A program made the translations under genes and the position numbers. From contig SFGJ01000012.1 in assembly GCA_004557655.1 (NCBI GenBank), forward strand, positions 1-40,836: 40,836 nucleotides of DNA. The letters are read 5' to 3'. The stretch is from Clostridiales bacterium. GTDB taxonomy: Bacteria > Bacillota > Clostridia > Oscillospirales > Oscillospiraceae. This document shows, one piece after another, positions 15,687-24,567 of this stretch. Below the pieces are notes generated by a model. The model was not told the origin of the DNA. It was given only the letters and a program-made list of their open reading frames with translations, and did not search any database. Position 1 is the stretch's first letter. Each line of letters starts with the position of its first letter.

Positions 15687-16433
15687 TACGACTCCTGCAT
15701 GGCGACTGTCTGGCAATGCTGAAAGAGGTGGAGCCTGGCAGCGTGGACCTGATCCTCTGCGATCCTCCCTACTCCTCCGGCGGAACTCATGCCGGCGACC
15801 GCAAGGCCAGCACGACGGCCAAGTACACCGACAACGACTTCAACGGGGCCGCCAGGCTCCCGGCCTTCTCCGGCGATAACATGGACCAGCGGAGCTTCAC
15901 GGCCTTTATGCGATGGGTGTGCAGCGAGCTGAGGCAAAAGACCAGGGAGGGGGGGGATCCTGGAGATGTTCGTGGACTGGAGAAACCTCCCCGCGATGAC
16001 GGACGCCGTGCAGATGGCCGGCTGGGTGTGGAGGGGCGTCGTCGTATGGGACAAGGGTATCAGCAGAAACCAGCCGGGACGCTTCCGGAACGACTGCGAG
16101 TTCGTGGTCTGGTGCTCCAACGGCGACCTGCCTATTGACTGGAAGGCTGCCAAAGGCACCAAGGCCATGCCGGGCGTCTACCACGTCCCCATAGTGGCAC
16201 CGAAGCAGCGCTTCCATCAGACTGAGAAGCCCGTGGAGCTGCTGGAGAGTCTTCTGGCCATTTGTCCCCCGGGCGGCACTGTCCTGGACGCCTTCATGGG
16301 ATCCGGCAGCACCGGCGTGGCAGCCGTTAAAACCGGCCGGAGCTTCATCGGGATGGAACTGTCCGACCAATACTTCGACACGGCCACCAAGCGTATCCAG
16401 GAGGCCGAGGACGAGCTGCTGAACGACTTTTAG
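15683..16433 (+). pseudogene. DNA methyltransferase (beta class), split by a +1 frameshift in a G-run
   Basis: The start MIRLLHGDCLAMLKEV and DPPYSSGG (motif IV, residues 27-34) are in one frame, stopping at 16138. A second frame from 15966 carries the rest: MFVDWRNLPAMTDAVQ, KPVELLESLL and the cofactor motif LDAFMGSGSTG near the end. Motif IV before motif I is the order of class beta N4-cytosine or N6-adenine methyltransferases. Eight G at 15949-15956 separate the halves. Seven would give REGGILEMFVDW and a continuous 249-residue enzyme ending at 16433. As written the protein is broken before its cofactor site, so it should be inactive. It could be phase-variable or a sequencing error. Confidence 0.85.
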
Positions 16434-16460
16434 AAAGTCGGCGAACATTGCAAACCAAAA

Positions 16461-16471
16461 TGTGTTATACT
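16461..16471 (+). promoter_or_regulatory. Likely late promoter with extended -10
   Basis: TATACT (16466-16471) is preceded by TGT, an extended -10 element. The TTGCAA at 16448-16453 is too close for a normal -35 box, so an activator such as the ArpU-like protein may be needed. This is the only clear promoter between the replication block and the terminase genes, in an AT-rich gap of 116 bases. Confidence 0.6.
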
Positions 16472-16487
16472 GATAAAGTGGAATTGT

Positions 16488-16515
16488 GAGAGCAGGCAGT
16501 GGCCTGCTCTCTTTC
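16488..16515 (+). terminator. Strong leader hairpin in front of the late genes
   Basis: GAGAGCAGGC pairs with GCCTGCTCTC around AGTG: ten base pairs followed by TTTC. It begins only about 17 bases after the -10 box, so it would be the first structure in the late transcript. It could stop readthrough from the early genes, act as an attenuator needing antitermination, or protect the mRNA 5' end. Confidence 0.6.
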
Positions 16516-16549
16516 TATACAAAACACCGAATAAGGAGGCGGCGAGGTC

Positions 16550-17239
16550 ATGCCCAAGGCAAGGAACTCGAAGGTAGACGAGGCCCTTGCACTCTACCAG
16601 CAGGGCCTCAAACTAATCGAAATTGCACGGAAGCTGGACATCCCGGAGGGAACTGTCCGACGATGGAAGTGCACATATAAATGGGATAGCGAGCGCTCGC
16701 AACCTGAAAAACCGAACGCTCGCAAACGAGGCGGCCAGCCCGGCAACAGAAACAGGGCCGCACCAAAGGGCAACAAGAGGGCCGAGAAGTTCGGCTTCTA
16801 CTCCAAGTATTTACCGGAGGAGACGCTGGAGATCTTCGGAGAGATCCAGGACGCCGATCCGCTGGATCTGCTCTGGGACCAGATCCGCTTCTCCTACACG
16901 GCCATCCTCCGGGCTCAGAAGATCGCCTACGTCAAGGACGCCGAAGACAAGACCATCGAGAAGATCGAGGACCGCAGCGGCGCCGAGTCCTGGGGCGAGA
17001 AGTGGGAAGTGCAGCAGGCCTGGGATAAGCAGGCTAACTTTATGAAGGCCCAGGCCCGGGCGATGGACACGCTCCGGAGCCTGATCAAGCAGTACGACGA
17101 GATGCTGCACAATGACTGGGAAGCAGCCACCGAGGAACAGAAGGCCCGCGTGCAGCTGCTGAAGGCGAAGCTGAACGACGGCTCCGATGACGCTGGGAAG
17201 GTGGTGATCATCAATGACACGCACGACCCGCATCAGTGA
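16550..17239 (+). CDS. terS: Terminase small subunit
   Basis: This is a 229-residue protein that recognises the packaging site in phage DNA. The N-terminal helix-turn-helix (ALALYQQGLKLIEIARKLDI, then PEGTVRRWKCTYKW) and the following NARKRGGQPGNRNRAAPKGN segment are characteristic of the phage terminase small subunit family of Firmicute siphoviruses. A helical oligomerisation part (about 95-200) follows. The ribosome binding site AAGGAGGCGGCGAGGTC precedes the ATG. The end overlaps the large subunit gene by 26 bases. Confidence 0.92.
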   Translation: MPKARNSKVDEALALYQQGLKLIEIARKLDIPEGTVRRWKCTYKWDSERSQPEKPNARKRGGQPGNRNRAAPKGNKRAEKFGFYSKYLPEETLEIFGEIQDADPLDLLWDQIRFSYTAILRAQKIAYVKDAEDKTIEKIEDRSGAESWGEKWEVQQAWDKQANFMKAQARAMDTLRSLIKQYDEMLHNDWEAATEEQKARVQLLKAKLNDGSDDAGKVVIINDTHDPHQ

Positions 17240-18569
17240 CCTGATCATCCCGAAGTTCTGGCCAGTCTTCAACGATAAGGAACACACCCACAAGATCCTG
17301 ACCTCCGGCCGAGCGGGCACCAAGTCCTCAGAGGCTGCCATCGAGGTCGTGTATAAGATCGTCAGCGAGGAGGACTGCTCTGCCGTGGTCATCCGCAAGC
17401 GGCACAACAAGCTCCGGAAGACGGTCTACAAGGAAATCAAGAGAGCCATCAAGAGGCTGGGCCTCGACGAGCGGCTATTCAAGATCACCGTGAGCCCCAT
17501 GGAAATCACATACAAGCCAAACGGCAACACCATCTACTTCACCGGATCCGACAGCATTGACGACACCAAGGGTATCATCGACGAGAGCAAGCCCATCAAG
17601 ATCGTGCTGCTGGATGAGGTCAGCGAGTTCTTCACCGACGGCGAGGGCGAGGACGAGCTCCAGAACATCGAGGCGACCTTCATCAGAGGCAACGCCGAGG
17701 GCTTCCAGATGCTCTACCTCTACAACCCACCGAAGAACCCCAACGCCCCCGTGGTGGTCTGGTGCCGGAAGATGGAGAAGCGCCCGGACTGCATCCACGT
17801 CCATGTGGACTACCGGGACGTGCCTCCTGAGTGGCTGGGCGCCAAGCTGATCGAGGCGGCTGAGATCCTCCGCGAAGTGGATGAGCGCCAGTGGAGATGG
17901 CTCTGGCTCGGCCTCAGCATCGGCGTGGACGAGCTCATCTACTATATGTTCGGCGACGCTGCCATCCAGCGCCCGAGCCGTGACCACTACCGGATCATCG
18001 GCATCGGCGTGGACTATGGCCAGCAGAACGCCACAACCTACCAGGCGGCCGGCCTGAATGAGTACGAGCACAAGCTGGACGGCCTGGCGGAATACTACCA
18101 CAGCGGCCGGGAGACCGGAACACAGAAAAGCCCCAGCGAGTACGCCGGGGACTTCGTCAAGTTTTTGAACCTGCTGCATGAGACCTACTCATGCAGCACT
18201 TTTTATACCTTCATTGACCCCTCGGCTCGCGGTCTGATGGAGGAGATCAAACGAGCCGCAAGAGGCACCGGCTACAACGTGCTGATCCGCGACGCTGAGA
18301 ACGATGTGGCCCTGGGCATCTCCCGGGTGCAGAAGCTACTGACCTTCAAGATGATGACCGTGTCGCCAGACCAGGAGAACGCCGTCCGGGAGTTCGGTCT
18401 CTATGAGTACGACAAGAAAAGCATCGAGAGGGGCCGCGAGGAGCCCGTGAAGCAGGACGACCATGGCATGGACGCCATCCGCTACCTGGTCATGGGAATG
18501 TGGTCGAAAATCAAGAACTACCTGCCCGTTAGGGATAAAGAGGAGGAGCCGGAAGGAGTCATAAAATGA
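17214..18569 (+). CDS. terL: Terminase large subunit (PBSX/SPP1 type)
   Basis: This is a 451-residue DNA-packaging motor and headful nuclease. The ATPase has the atypical Walker A SGRAGTKSS (residues 31-39) and Walker B IVLLDEVSEF (Asp134-Glu135). The C-terminal RNase H-like nuclease has GVDYGQQNA, FIDPSARG and DDHGMDAIRY with the metal-binding aspartates. The length and motif order are those of PBSX-family terminases. It starts inside the small subunit gene and is coupled to the portal gene by an ATGA overlap. Confidence 0.95.
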   Translation: MTRTTRISDLIIPKFWPVFNDKEHTHKILTSGRAGTKSSEAAIEVVYKIVSEEDCSAVVIRKRHNKLRKTVYKEIKRAIKRLGLDERLFKITVSPMEITYKPNGNTIYFTGSDSIDDTKGIIDESKPIKIVLLDEVSEFFTDGEGEDELQNIEATFIRGNAEGFQMLYLYNPPKNPNAPVVVWCRKMEKRPDCIHVHVDYRDVPPEWLGAKLIEAAEILREVDERQWRWLWLGLSIGVDELIYYMFGDAAIQRPSRDHYRIIGIGVDYGQQNATTYQAAGLNEYEHKLDGLAEYYHSGRETGTQKSPSEYAGDFVKFLNLLHETYSCSTFYTFIDPSARGLMEEIKRAARGTGYNVLIRDAENDVALGISRVQKLLTFKMMTVSPDQENAVREFGLYEYDKKSIERGREEPVKQDDHGMDAIRYLVMGMWSKIKNYLPVRDKEEEPEGVIK

Positions 18570-20014
18570 ACATTTTCGAGTATTTCAAAAAGAAGGGCAT
18601 CGACACCATCGACAGCTCCTTCTACAGCAAGATCGCCATGTGGGACAGCTGGTACAGGGCGAACGTCAAGCGCTTCCACCAGTACCGTGTCTACCATGGC
18701 ACCGGGCAGTATGAGCGCTGCCATCGCAAGAGCCTGGGCATGGCGAAGAAGATCTGCGAGGACATCAGCGACCTGCTGCTGAACGAGCGCGTCGCCATCA
18801 CCATCAAGGACGAGACCACGGCCAAGTTCGTCCGCAGCGTTCTCGATGCTGCGAACTTCACCGTGCAGGGCAACGAGTACCAGGAGCGCAAGGCTGCCTG
18901 CGGCACCGTGGCCTATGTCCCGTATCTGACCAACATGGAAGTGGCCGAAGACGGCAGCGTCCTGAGCGCTGACATCAAGCTGGACTATGTGGTGGCCAAG
19001 AACATCTACCCCACAGCCTGGGAGAACTCCAGGATCACCGAGGTCATCTTCGCATTTCCGAAGACCTACAAGCGCAAGAAGTACGTCCAGCTCCAGCACC
19101 ATAAGCTGGAGCCCTGGCAGGACGAGGACGGCAACGATCTCGGCTATCAGTACGTCATCGAGAACAGCGTCGTGGAGTGCTCCTCCGGTGCTGGCCGAGA
19201 TCTGACGCCCGCCGAGTGGAACGCGATCCCGCACTTCGAGGGCCTGGCTGCCAGAGTCGAGACCGGCTCCAACCAGCCCCAGTTCATCATCGACAAGCTG
19301 AACATCGCGAACAATGTGGACGAGGACGACACCAACCCGATGGGCGTGGCGCTTTTCGCCAACAGCATCGACGTCCTGGCCAAGATCGACCTGGAGTACG
19401 ACAGCTACGCCAACGAGTTCACCCTCGGCCGCAAGCGCATCTTCGTGGCGCCTGAGATGCTGACCGACGCCAACGGCTCCCAGGTATTCGACCCCGACGA
19501 CAGCGTCTTCTACACGCTGCCGGAGGACTACTTCAAGAACACCAAGGAAGCGCTGCATGAGGTCAACATGGAGCTGAGGACCGAGCAGCACGAGCAGGCC
19601 ATCAACAACGACCTGAACCTGCTGAGCTTCAAGTGCGGCTTCGGCACCCAGTATTACCGCTTCGAGCGCGGCACGGTCGCGACGGCCACCCAGGTCATCA
19701 GCGAAAACTCCGATATGTACCGCACGATCCGCAAGCATGAGATCATCCTCCAGGACGTTCTCACCGATCTGATCCGCACGATCATCCGCCTGGGCAAGAC
19801 TGCCAACGTGCCCGGCCTGGTGGAGAACACCGACATCGTGATCGACTTCGACGACTCCATCATCGAAGACAAGCAGACGGAAAGAGCCGAGGACCGCAAA
19901 GACGTCGCCATGGGCGCCATGGGCCTGCCGGAGTACCGCGCGAAGTGGTACGGCGAGACGGAGGAGGTCGCAGCCAGCAAGCTGCCTGACCAGTCCGCCG
20001 GCGTTCTGATGTAA
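18566..20014 (+). CDS. Portal protein (SPP1 gp6 type)
   Basis: This is a 482-residue portal protein that would form the dodecameric ring through which DNA enters the head. It lies between terminase and minor capsid genes, as in SPP1-like phages. The N-terminal region carries YSKIAMWDSWYRANVKRFHQ and a CEDISDLLLNE helix; a C-terminal helical crown and wing (EHEQAINNDLNLLSFKCGFG, then ATQVISENSDMYRTIRKHE) is typical. The ribosome binding site is GGAAGGAGTCATAAA. Confidence 0.93.
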   Translation: MNIFEYFKKKGIDTIDSSFYSKIAMWDSWYRANVKRFHQYRVYHGTGQYERCHRKSLGMAKKICEDISDLLLNERVAITIKDETTAKFVRSVLDAANFTVQGNEYQERKAACGTVAYVPYLTNMEVAEDGSVLSADIKLDYVVAKNIYPTAWENSRITEVIFAFPKTYKRKKYVQLQHHKLEPWQDEDGNDLGYQYVIENSVVECSSGAGRDLTPAEWNAIPHFEGLAARVETGSNQPQFIIDKLNIANNVDEDDTNPMGVALFANSIDVLAKIDLEYDSYANEFTLGRKRIFVAPEMLTDANGSQVFDPDDSVFYTLPEDYFKNTKEALHEVNMELRTEQHEQAINNDLNLLSFKCGFGTQYYRFERGTVATATQVISENSDMYRTIRKHEIILQDVLTDLIRTIIRLGKTANVPGLVENTDIVIDFDDSIIEDKQTERAEDRKDVAMGAMGLPEYRAKWYGETEEVAASKLPDQSAGVLM

Positions 20015-21339
20015 TGGATCAGAGCTACCACGACCTACTGGCCGCCGGCGTCGAGAAGCGCTTCCGGGACCTGGAGATGGCGATCATGGACGACATCATC
20101 CGCCGGATCCGGAAGGCCGGCACAATCACCGACTCGGCCGACTGGCAGATCCAGCGCCTCATCATCCTGGGCAACAGCACCCAGGACATCGAGGACCTGA
20201 TCCGGAAGGCCGTGGACGGAAACGAGGAGGAAGTCCGCCGGCTCTACGCTGAGGTCATCGAGCGGGAATATACCCGCGACCGCAGCCTCTACGAGCAGAT
20301 CGGCAAGGAGTTCATCCCCTACGAGCAAAACCCCGAGCTCCAGCAGCTGACCGACGCCCTGGTGCATCAGTCCAGTGAGGAGCTCTACAACATCACCAAG
20401 AGCACCGGCTTCATGCTGGACAACGGCCACGGCGGGAAAGTCTTCACGCCCCTGGCTGACGTCTACAATGGCTACCTGGATGACGCCATCACCGGCATGG
20501 CCAACGGCGCCTACGACTACAACACGCTGGTCCGCCGCATGGTCAGCCAGATGACAGCCTCCGGGCTCCGGACCGACCACGCCTTCAGCGATGGCGGCAG
20601 TGACTACGGCGTGGACTACGCCAGCGGCTGGCACAATCGCGTGGACGTGGCCGCCCGTCGTGCTCTGCTCACTGGCTTCGGCCAGCTCACCGGTCACGTC
20701 ACGGATCTGAACGCCCAGCGGCTGGGGACCAACTACTTCGAGGTCACATGGCACGCCGGGGCTCGTCCGGATCACGCTGCATGGCAGGGCAAGGTCTACA
20801 CCAAGGAGCAGCTGACGACCAAGTGCGGCCTGGGCACCGGCCCGGGCCTGCTGGGCTGGAACTGCCGCCACACCTACTACCCCTTCATCCCCGGAGTGAG
20901 CGAGCGGCTCTACACCGACGAATGGCTGGAGGAGCAGAACGCCAGGGAGAACACTCCGCGCCGCTTCCGTGGCAAGGAGTACACCACCTACGAGGCCACC
21001 CAGAAGCAGAGGCAGATGGAGACGGCCATGAGGGCCCGGCGTGAGCAGGTGCAGCTCCTTCGTGCCGGAGGGGCTGACAAGGAAGGCATCACCATCGCCC
21101 AGTGCAAGTACCAGGCCCAGCTGGAGCAGTACCGCAGCTTCTCGAAGGCGATGGGCCTGGAGGAGCAGACGGAGCGCATCTACACGGGACGCACCCCGGG
21201 CAGGATCTCACCGAGCCCGCAGGTCTACGCGCAATGGCAGGCTGAGCAGGCGGCCAAAGCGGCCAACCGTGCGAAAGAACGCGCCGAGAAGCAGCGCAGA
21301 GCGGCCCAGGACGCCGTTCAGAAGGGAGCAAGCACATGA
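20014..21339 (+). CDS. Phage minor capsid protein (SPP1 gp7-like)
   Basis: This is a 441-residue minor head protein of the phage minor capsid 2 family. The conserved HAGARPDHAAWQGKVY and LLGWNCRHTYYPFIPGVSE segments (about residues 246-295) are visible. A helical N-terminus precedes them, and a basic coiled-coil tail (AEQAAKAANRAKERAEKQRR) ends the protein. Family members ride into the head with the portal and help early infection. The start overlaps the portal stop (TAATG), so translation is coupled. Confidence 0.9.
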   Translation: MDQSYHDLLAAGVEKRFRDLEMAIMDDIIRRIRKAGTITDSADWQIQRLIILGNSTQDIEDLIRKAVDGNEEEVRRLYAEVIEREYTRDRSLYEQIGKEFIPYEQNPELQQLTDALVHQSSEELYNITKSTGFMLDNGHGGKVFTPLADVYNGYLDDAITGMANGAYDYNTLVRRMVSQMTASGLRTDHAFSDGGSDYGVDYASGWHNRVDVAARRALLTGFGQLTGHVTDLNAQRLGTNYFEVTWHAGARPDHAAWQGKVYTKEQLTTKCGLGTGPGLLGWNCRHTYYPFIPGVSERLYTDEWLEEQNARENTPRRFRGKEYTTYEATQKQRQMETAMRARREQVQLLRAGGADKEGITIAQCKYQAQLEQYRSFSKAMGLEEQTERIYTGRTPGRISPSPQVYAQWQAEQAAKAANRAKERAEKQRRAAQDAVQKGAST

Positions 21340-21629
21340 TCCGGATAAATGTCAAGGACACCGGGATCACCGTCTCAGGGCACGCACAGCGGCTCCCTGG
21401 GGCGTCTCCCGGGCACAACATAATTTGCGCCGGCGTCTCGGCGCTGACCCTCACACTGATCGAGGGGCTGCGCGAGGTGGCGGGCATCGAGATCCAGGAG
21501 AGCGTCAGCCCGGGCAGCACTGTCATCAGCTGGCCGGATCTGAATGAGATCGGCCGGGCGCTGGTCCGCACTTATGTCCTGGGCCTGGAAGGCATCCGGG
21601 ACAGCTATGGAGAAATAACGATAATTTGA
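21336..21629 (+). CDS. prp: Prp-like cysteine protease
   Basis: This is a 97-residue homologue of ribosomal-processing cysteine protease Prp. The family signature is present: SGHA (His16) and, 15 residues on, IICAGVSAL (Cys31), the catalytic pair. Host Prp removes the N-terminus of ribosomal protein L27 after a xNLQxF motif, and in staphylococcal phage 80alpha it processes scaffold and capsid proteins. Here the next gene, the major capsid and the tail tube protein all begin with NLQLF, so this phage copy most likely processes them. It overlaps the minor capsid gene by four bases. Confidence 0.88.
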   Translation: MIRINVKDTGITVSGHAQRLPGASPGHNIICAGVSALTLTLIEGLREVAGIEIQESVSPGSTVISWPDLNEIGRALVRTYVLGLEGIRDSYGEITII

Positions 21630-21650
21630 GCGCCGCGAGGCGCTTTTATT
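21629..21650 (+). terminator. Weak terminator or processing hairpin
   Basis: AGCGCC pairs with GGCGCT around GCGA, followed by TTTATTA. A second imperfect hairpin (around 21660-21680, GGCTC/GAGCC) follows. The structures lie between the Prp gene and the scaffold gene and may separate high-level capsid mRNA from upstream message rather than stop transcription fully. Confidence 0.55.
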
Positions 21651-21720
21651 ATGAGCAGACGCCGGGCTCTGAGCCGGCGGGAATGTTCACGACACATTAC
21701 AAAAACGGAGGAATGACCCA

Positions 21721-22341
21721 ATGAAAAAGCATTTTAACCTTCAGCTCTTTGACAACGGCGGCGAGGGCGGCTCTGGCGGAGGCCAGGGTGGAAACGCTGG
21801 GAACGGTAACGGCAGCCAGGGAAATGCCGGGAATAATGGAGGCACCGGAGGCTACAGCTTCCAGCAGGCCGAGGAGATCGCCCAGGCTCGTGCAGAACGC
21901 GCCGAGAAGGCCGCCCTCAGCTCCTACTTCAAGCAGCAGGGCATGAGCGAGGAGGAAATCAACCAGGCGATCAAAGACTTCAAGGCCAACCGCGAGAAAC
22001 AGCGCCCCAATGTGGACGCCATCACCAAAGAGCGCGATGACGCGCTCGCAGAACTGGCCCAGATGAAGAACAGCCAGACCCTCGCCCAGAAGGGCGTCCG
22101 CGCCGAGGACACTGACTACGTCATGTTCAAGATCGCGGCCCTGATGAAAGAGGACAGCAAGCTCGACTTCGAGAAGGCCGCCACCAAGTTCCTGAAAGAA
22201 AACCCCCGCTTTACTACCAGCGGCAGCGGGTCCTACCGCGTGAAGACCGGCACGGAAAGTTCCGGAGCGGGAAGCTCTGGAAATCAGAACAGCAACGACT
22301 TCATCAACGCCGCCATCCGCAGAAAAGCGGGCCGAAACTAA
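21721..22341 (+). CDS. Scaffolding protein
   Basis: This is a 206-residue scaffold that guides capsid assembly and is removed later. It starts MKKHFNLQLFDNGG, with a predicted Prp cleavage motif at the very N-terminus. A disordered Gly/Asn-rich stretch (about residues 13-43) is next, then a long helical coiled coil (AEEIAQARAERAEKAALSSY...), and a basic C-terminus (AAIRRKAGRN) that would contact the capsid protein. Its place directly before the major capsid gene fits. The ribosome binding site is ACGGAGGAATGACCCA. Confidence 0.88.
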   Translation: MKKHFNLQLFDNGGEGGSGGGQGGNAGNGNGSQGNAGNNGGTGGYSFQQAEEIAQARAERAEKAALSSYFKQQGMSEEEINQAIKDFKANREKQRPNVDAITKERDDALAELAQMKNSQTLAQKGVRAEDTDYVMFKIAALMKEDSKLDFEKAATKFLKENPRFTTSGSGSYRVKTGTESSGAGSSGNQNSNDFINAAIRRKAGRN

Positions 22342-22367
22342 CAACAAAATTATGGAGGAATAACCAC

Positions 22368-23342
22368 ATGAAAAAGTTTTTCAATCTTCAGCTTTTTGAG
22401 ACCGACGCTCAGATCATTGACAGATCCGGCGCTGAGGCTCTGATCCCCGAGGACCGTGCTGCGGAAATCATTCAGGGCGCCATCGCTCAGTCCGCTGTCC
22501 TCACCATGGGCCGCCGTCTGGCTAACATGACCGCAGCCCAGACTCGTCTCCCTGTTCTGGACGCTCTGCCCATCGCCTACTTCGTGAACGGTGACACCGG
22601 CCAGAAGAAGACCACCAGACAGGCATGGGACAAGAAGACCATCGTCGCCGAGGAGATCGCGGTCATCGTGCCCATCCCCGAGGCCGTGCTGGACGACGCT
22701 GACTATGACATCTGGGGCGAGGTCCGTCCCCGCATCCAGGAGGCCTTCGGCCAGGTCATTGACGCCGCCATCCTGTTCGGCACTGACAAGCCTGCAACCT
22801 GGCGTGAGGGTCTGGTGCCTTCCGCTACTACTGCCGGCGCAGTGAAGCAGATCTCCGCTGATCTTTACACTGACCTGCTCGGCGAGGGCGGCATCATTTC
22901 CAAGGTGGAGGAGTCTGGCTACTTTGTTTCCGGCCACGTCGCTGACATCGGTATGCGTGCCAAGCTCCGCGGTCTGAGGGACAACAGCCAGCGCCCTCTG
23001 TTCCTGAACTCCATGCAGCAGGCTGGCAACTATACCCTGGACGGCTCCGCCATCCAGTTCCCTCGCAATGGCGCCTTCGACAAGACCAAGGCCCACATGA
23101 TCTCCGGCGACTTTTCTCAGCTGGTTTACAGCATCCGCCAGGACATCACCTTCAAGCTGTTCACCGAGGGCGTCGTGCAGAACACTGACGGCACCATCGC
23201 CTACAACCTGATGCAGAACGACATGGTGGCCCTTCGTGCTGTCATGCGTCTGGGCTGGGAGATCCCGAACCCTGTCAACGCCATGGCCAAGGAAAAGGCG
23301 AAGTGCTTCCCGTTTGCCGTGCTGACCCCTGCCGGCGCCTAA
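22368..23342 (+). CDS. Major capsid protein (HK97 fold)
   Basis: This is a 324-residue major head protein. The N-terminus MKKFFNLQLFETDAQ carries the Prp motif. The body has the HK97-type pattern: SAVLTMGRRLANMTAAQTRL in the N-arm, an LPVLDALPIAYFV strand, and near the end the ITFKLFTEGVVQNTDG and MVALRAVMRLGWEI P-domain strands. The codon use is richer in T-ending codons than neighbours, in line with high expression. The ribosome binding site is ATGGAGGAATAACCAC. Confidence 0.93.
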   Translation: MKKFFNLQLFETDAQIIDRSGAEALIPEDRAAEIIQGAIAQSAVLTMGRRLANMTAAQTRLPVLDALPIAYFVNGDTGQKKTTRQAWDKKTIVAEEIAVIVPIPEAVLDDADYDIWGEVRPRIQEAFGQVIDAAILFGTDKPATWREGLVPSATTAGAVKQISADLYTDLLGEGGIISKVEESGYFVSGHVADIGMRAKLRGLRDNSQRPLFLNSMQQAGNYTLDGSAIQFPRNGAFDKTKAHMISGDFSQLVYSIRQDITFKLFTEGVVQNTDGTIAYNLMQNDMVALRAVMRLGWEIPNPVNAMAKEKAKCFPFAVLTPAGA

Positions 23343-23361
23343 GTAAAGGAGGTGCAGCCTG

Positions 23362-23787
23362 ATGTACGTCTCCTATGATTTTTACAAGCAGACCTTCGGG
23401 GGCACGATCCCCGAGGCTGACTTCTCCAAAGTCGAGGCCAAAGCGGAGGCGGTCATCGGCTACCTGACCTATATCAACGGGGACATCTTCGCCAAAGAGG
23501 ACAACCGCGTGAAGCTCGCGGTCTGCGCTGCGGCGGAGGTCGTCCATTATCACAACAACCAGGCCAGCGCAAACGGCAACCAGGCTGCAGGTGTGAAAAG
23601 CGAGACCAACGACGGCTACTCCGTGACCTACATCACGGAGGGCCAGGATGGCCAGACCGCTGAGGAACTGCTCCGCAAGAAGGTCCTCGAAGCGGTCCGC
23701 GTCTACCTGCTGCCGACCGGATGGCTGAGCCGATCCCTGAAGGGAGGCTGCCGCCATGTATGTGCAGACTGCGATAACAGTCTTTAA
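23362..23787 (+). CDS. Head-tail connector protein
   Basis: This is a 141-residue adaptor that would dock under the portal. The opening MYVSYDFYKQTFGGTIPEADF and the helical bundle (ADNRVKLAVCAAAEVVHYHN region) match the gp15/gp6-like head-tail connector families, which always follow the major capsid gene. The end contains four Cys residues, and the last ten codons overlap the next gene. The ribosome binding site is AAAGGAGGTGCAGCCTG. Confidence 0.82.
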   Translation: MYVSYDFYKQTFGGTIPEADFSKVEAKAEAVIGYLTYINGDIFAKEDNRVKLAVCAAAEVVHYHNNQASANGNQAAGVKSETNDGYSVTYITEGQDGQTAEELLRKKVLEAVRVYLLPTGWLSRSLKGGCRHVCADCDNSL

Positions 23788-24181
23788 CAAACGCCTGGGC
23801 GCTGATCGGCGCGAGGTCTACTTCCCGACCTGCATCCGCAGCGCGTCCTTCCTGGAGAACAAGAGCTCCGGCCACTCTACGGACGGAGCTCACTCCCAGA
23901 GCCTCGCCTACAAGCTGAGGATCCCGCTGGGAGCGAAGATCCAGGACGGCCGGAGCTACGTCCCGGCGGATAAGTTCCGCCAGCTGGACGAGGAGGCAGC
24001 CGCCAAGGCGTGGACGCTCCAGACCGGCGACTATGTGCTGCCTATGGCGACCGAGCTGACGGCTCCGGTCGATCAGAAGCAGATGGAGGCGCTCGGCCAG
24101 CTGATCTACGTCAAGGAGTACGCGGACAACACCATCAGAGGCTCGGCCGCCGTGAAGCACTGGCGGATCGGAGGCGAATAA
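23756..24181 (+). CDS. Head-closure / minor capsid protein
   Basis: This is a 141-residue beta-rich protein in the head-closure position, between connector and tail-terminator genes. It has strands TAITVFNKRLG and RIPLGAKIQDGRSYVPADKF and a C-terminal ADNTIRGSAAVKHWRIGGE, which reads like DUF6751/SPP1 gp16-type stoppers. It begins 32 bases inside the previous gene after GGGAGGCTGCCGCC. The identity rests on gene order more than on motif. Confidence 0.75.
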   Translation: MYVQTAITVFNKRLGADRREVYFPTCIRSASFLENKSSGHSTDGAHSQSLAYKLRIPLGAKIQDGRSYVPADKFRQLDEEAAAKAWTLQTGDYVLPMATELTAPVDQKQMEALGQLIYVKEYADNTIRGSAAVKHWRIGGE

Positions 24182-24555
24182 TGGCGTTTAAGCCCATCAC
24201 CAACCCCAGGGGCGCCATCATCCAGGGAAAGAACGGCAAGGCCGAGCTGATCTGGAACGCCGGCTGCGCCCCGAGAATGAACGAAGTGCTCAGCAAGAAG
24301 CAGGAGATCATCGACAGCGAAGTGCTCAGGCTCTGCGCTCCGATGGTCCCAAAGCGCACCGGCGCCCTGGAGCGATCCGGCACGCTGGGCACCGTCATCG
24401 GCTCCGGCGAGGTGCAGTACATCGCACCATACGCCCGCCGGCAGTATTACAACACCAGCCAGACCCGCAGCTACGACTCCAGGCGTGGCGGTATGTGGTT
24501 TGAGCGAATGAAAACCGCACACAGGACGCAGATCCTGAAGCTGGCCAACAAGTAA
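24181..24555 (+). CDS. Minor capsid protein (Minor_capsid_2 type)
   Basis: This is a 124-residue protein with the family features of bacteriophage minor capsid 2 / gp10-type proteins: SEVLRLCAPMVPKRTGALERSG and YIAPYARRQYYNT, then a basic end with WFERMKTAHRTQILKLA. This pattern (a helix ending in PxRTGxL, then an AxYA strand) is typical of head-tail joining proteins. Its ATG overlaps the previous stop. I chose the start at 24181; an open frame further upstream lies inside the previous gene. Confidence 0.85.
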   Translation: MAFKPITNPRGAIIQGKNGKAELIWNAGCAPRMNEVLSKKQEIIDSEVLRLCAPMVPKRTGALERSGTLGTVIGSGEVQYIAPYARRQYYNTSQTRSYDSRRGGMWFERMKTAHRTQILKLANK

Positions 24556-24567
24556 AGGAGGCCCAAC

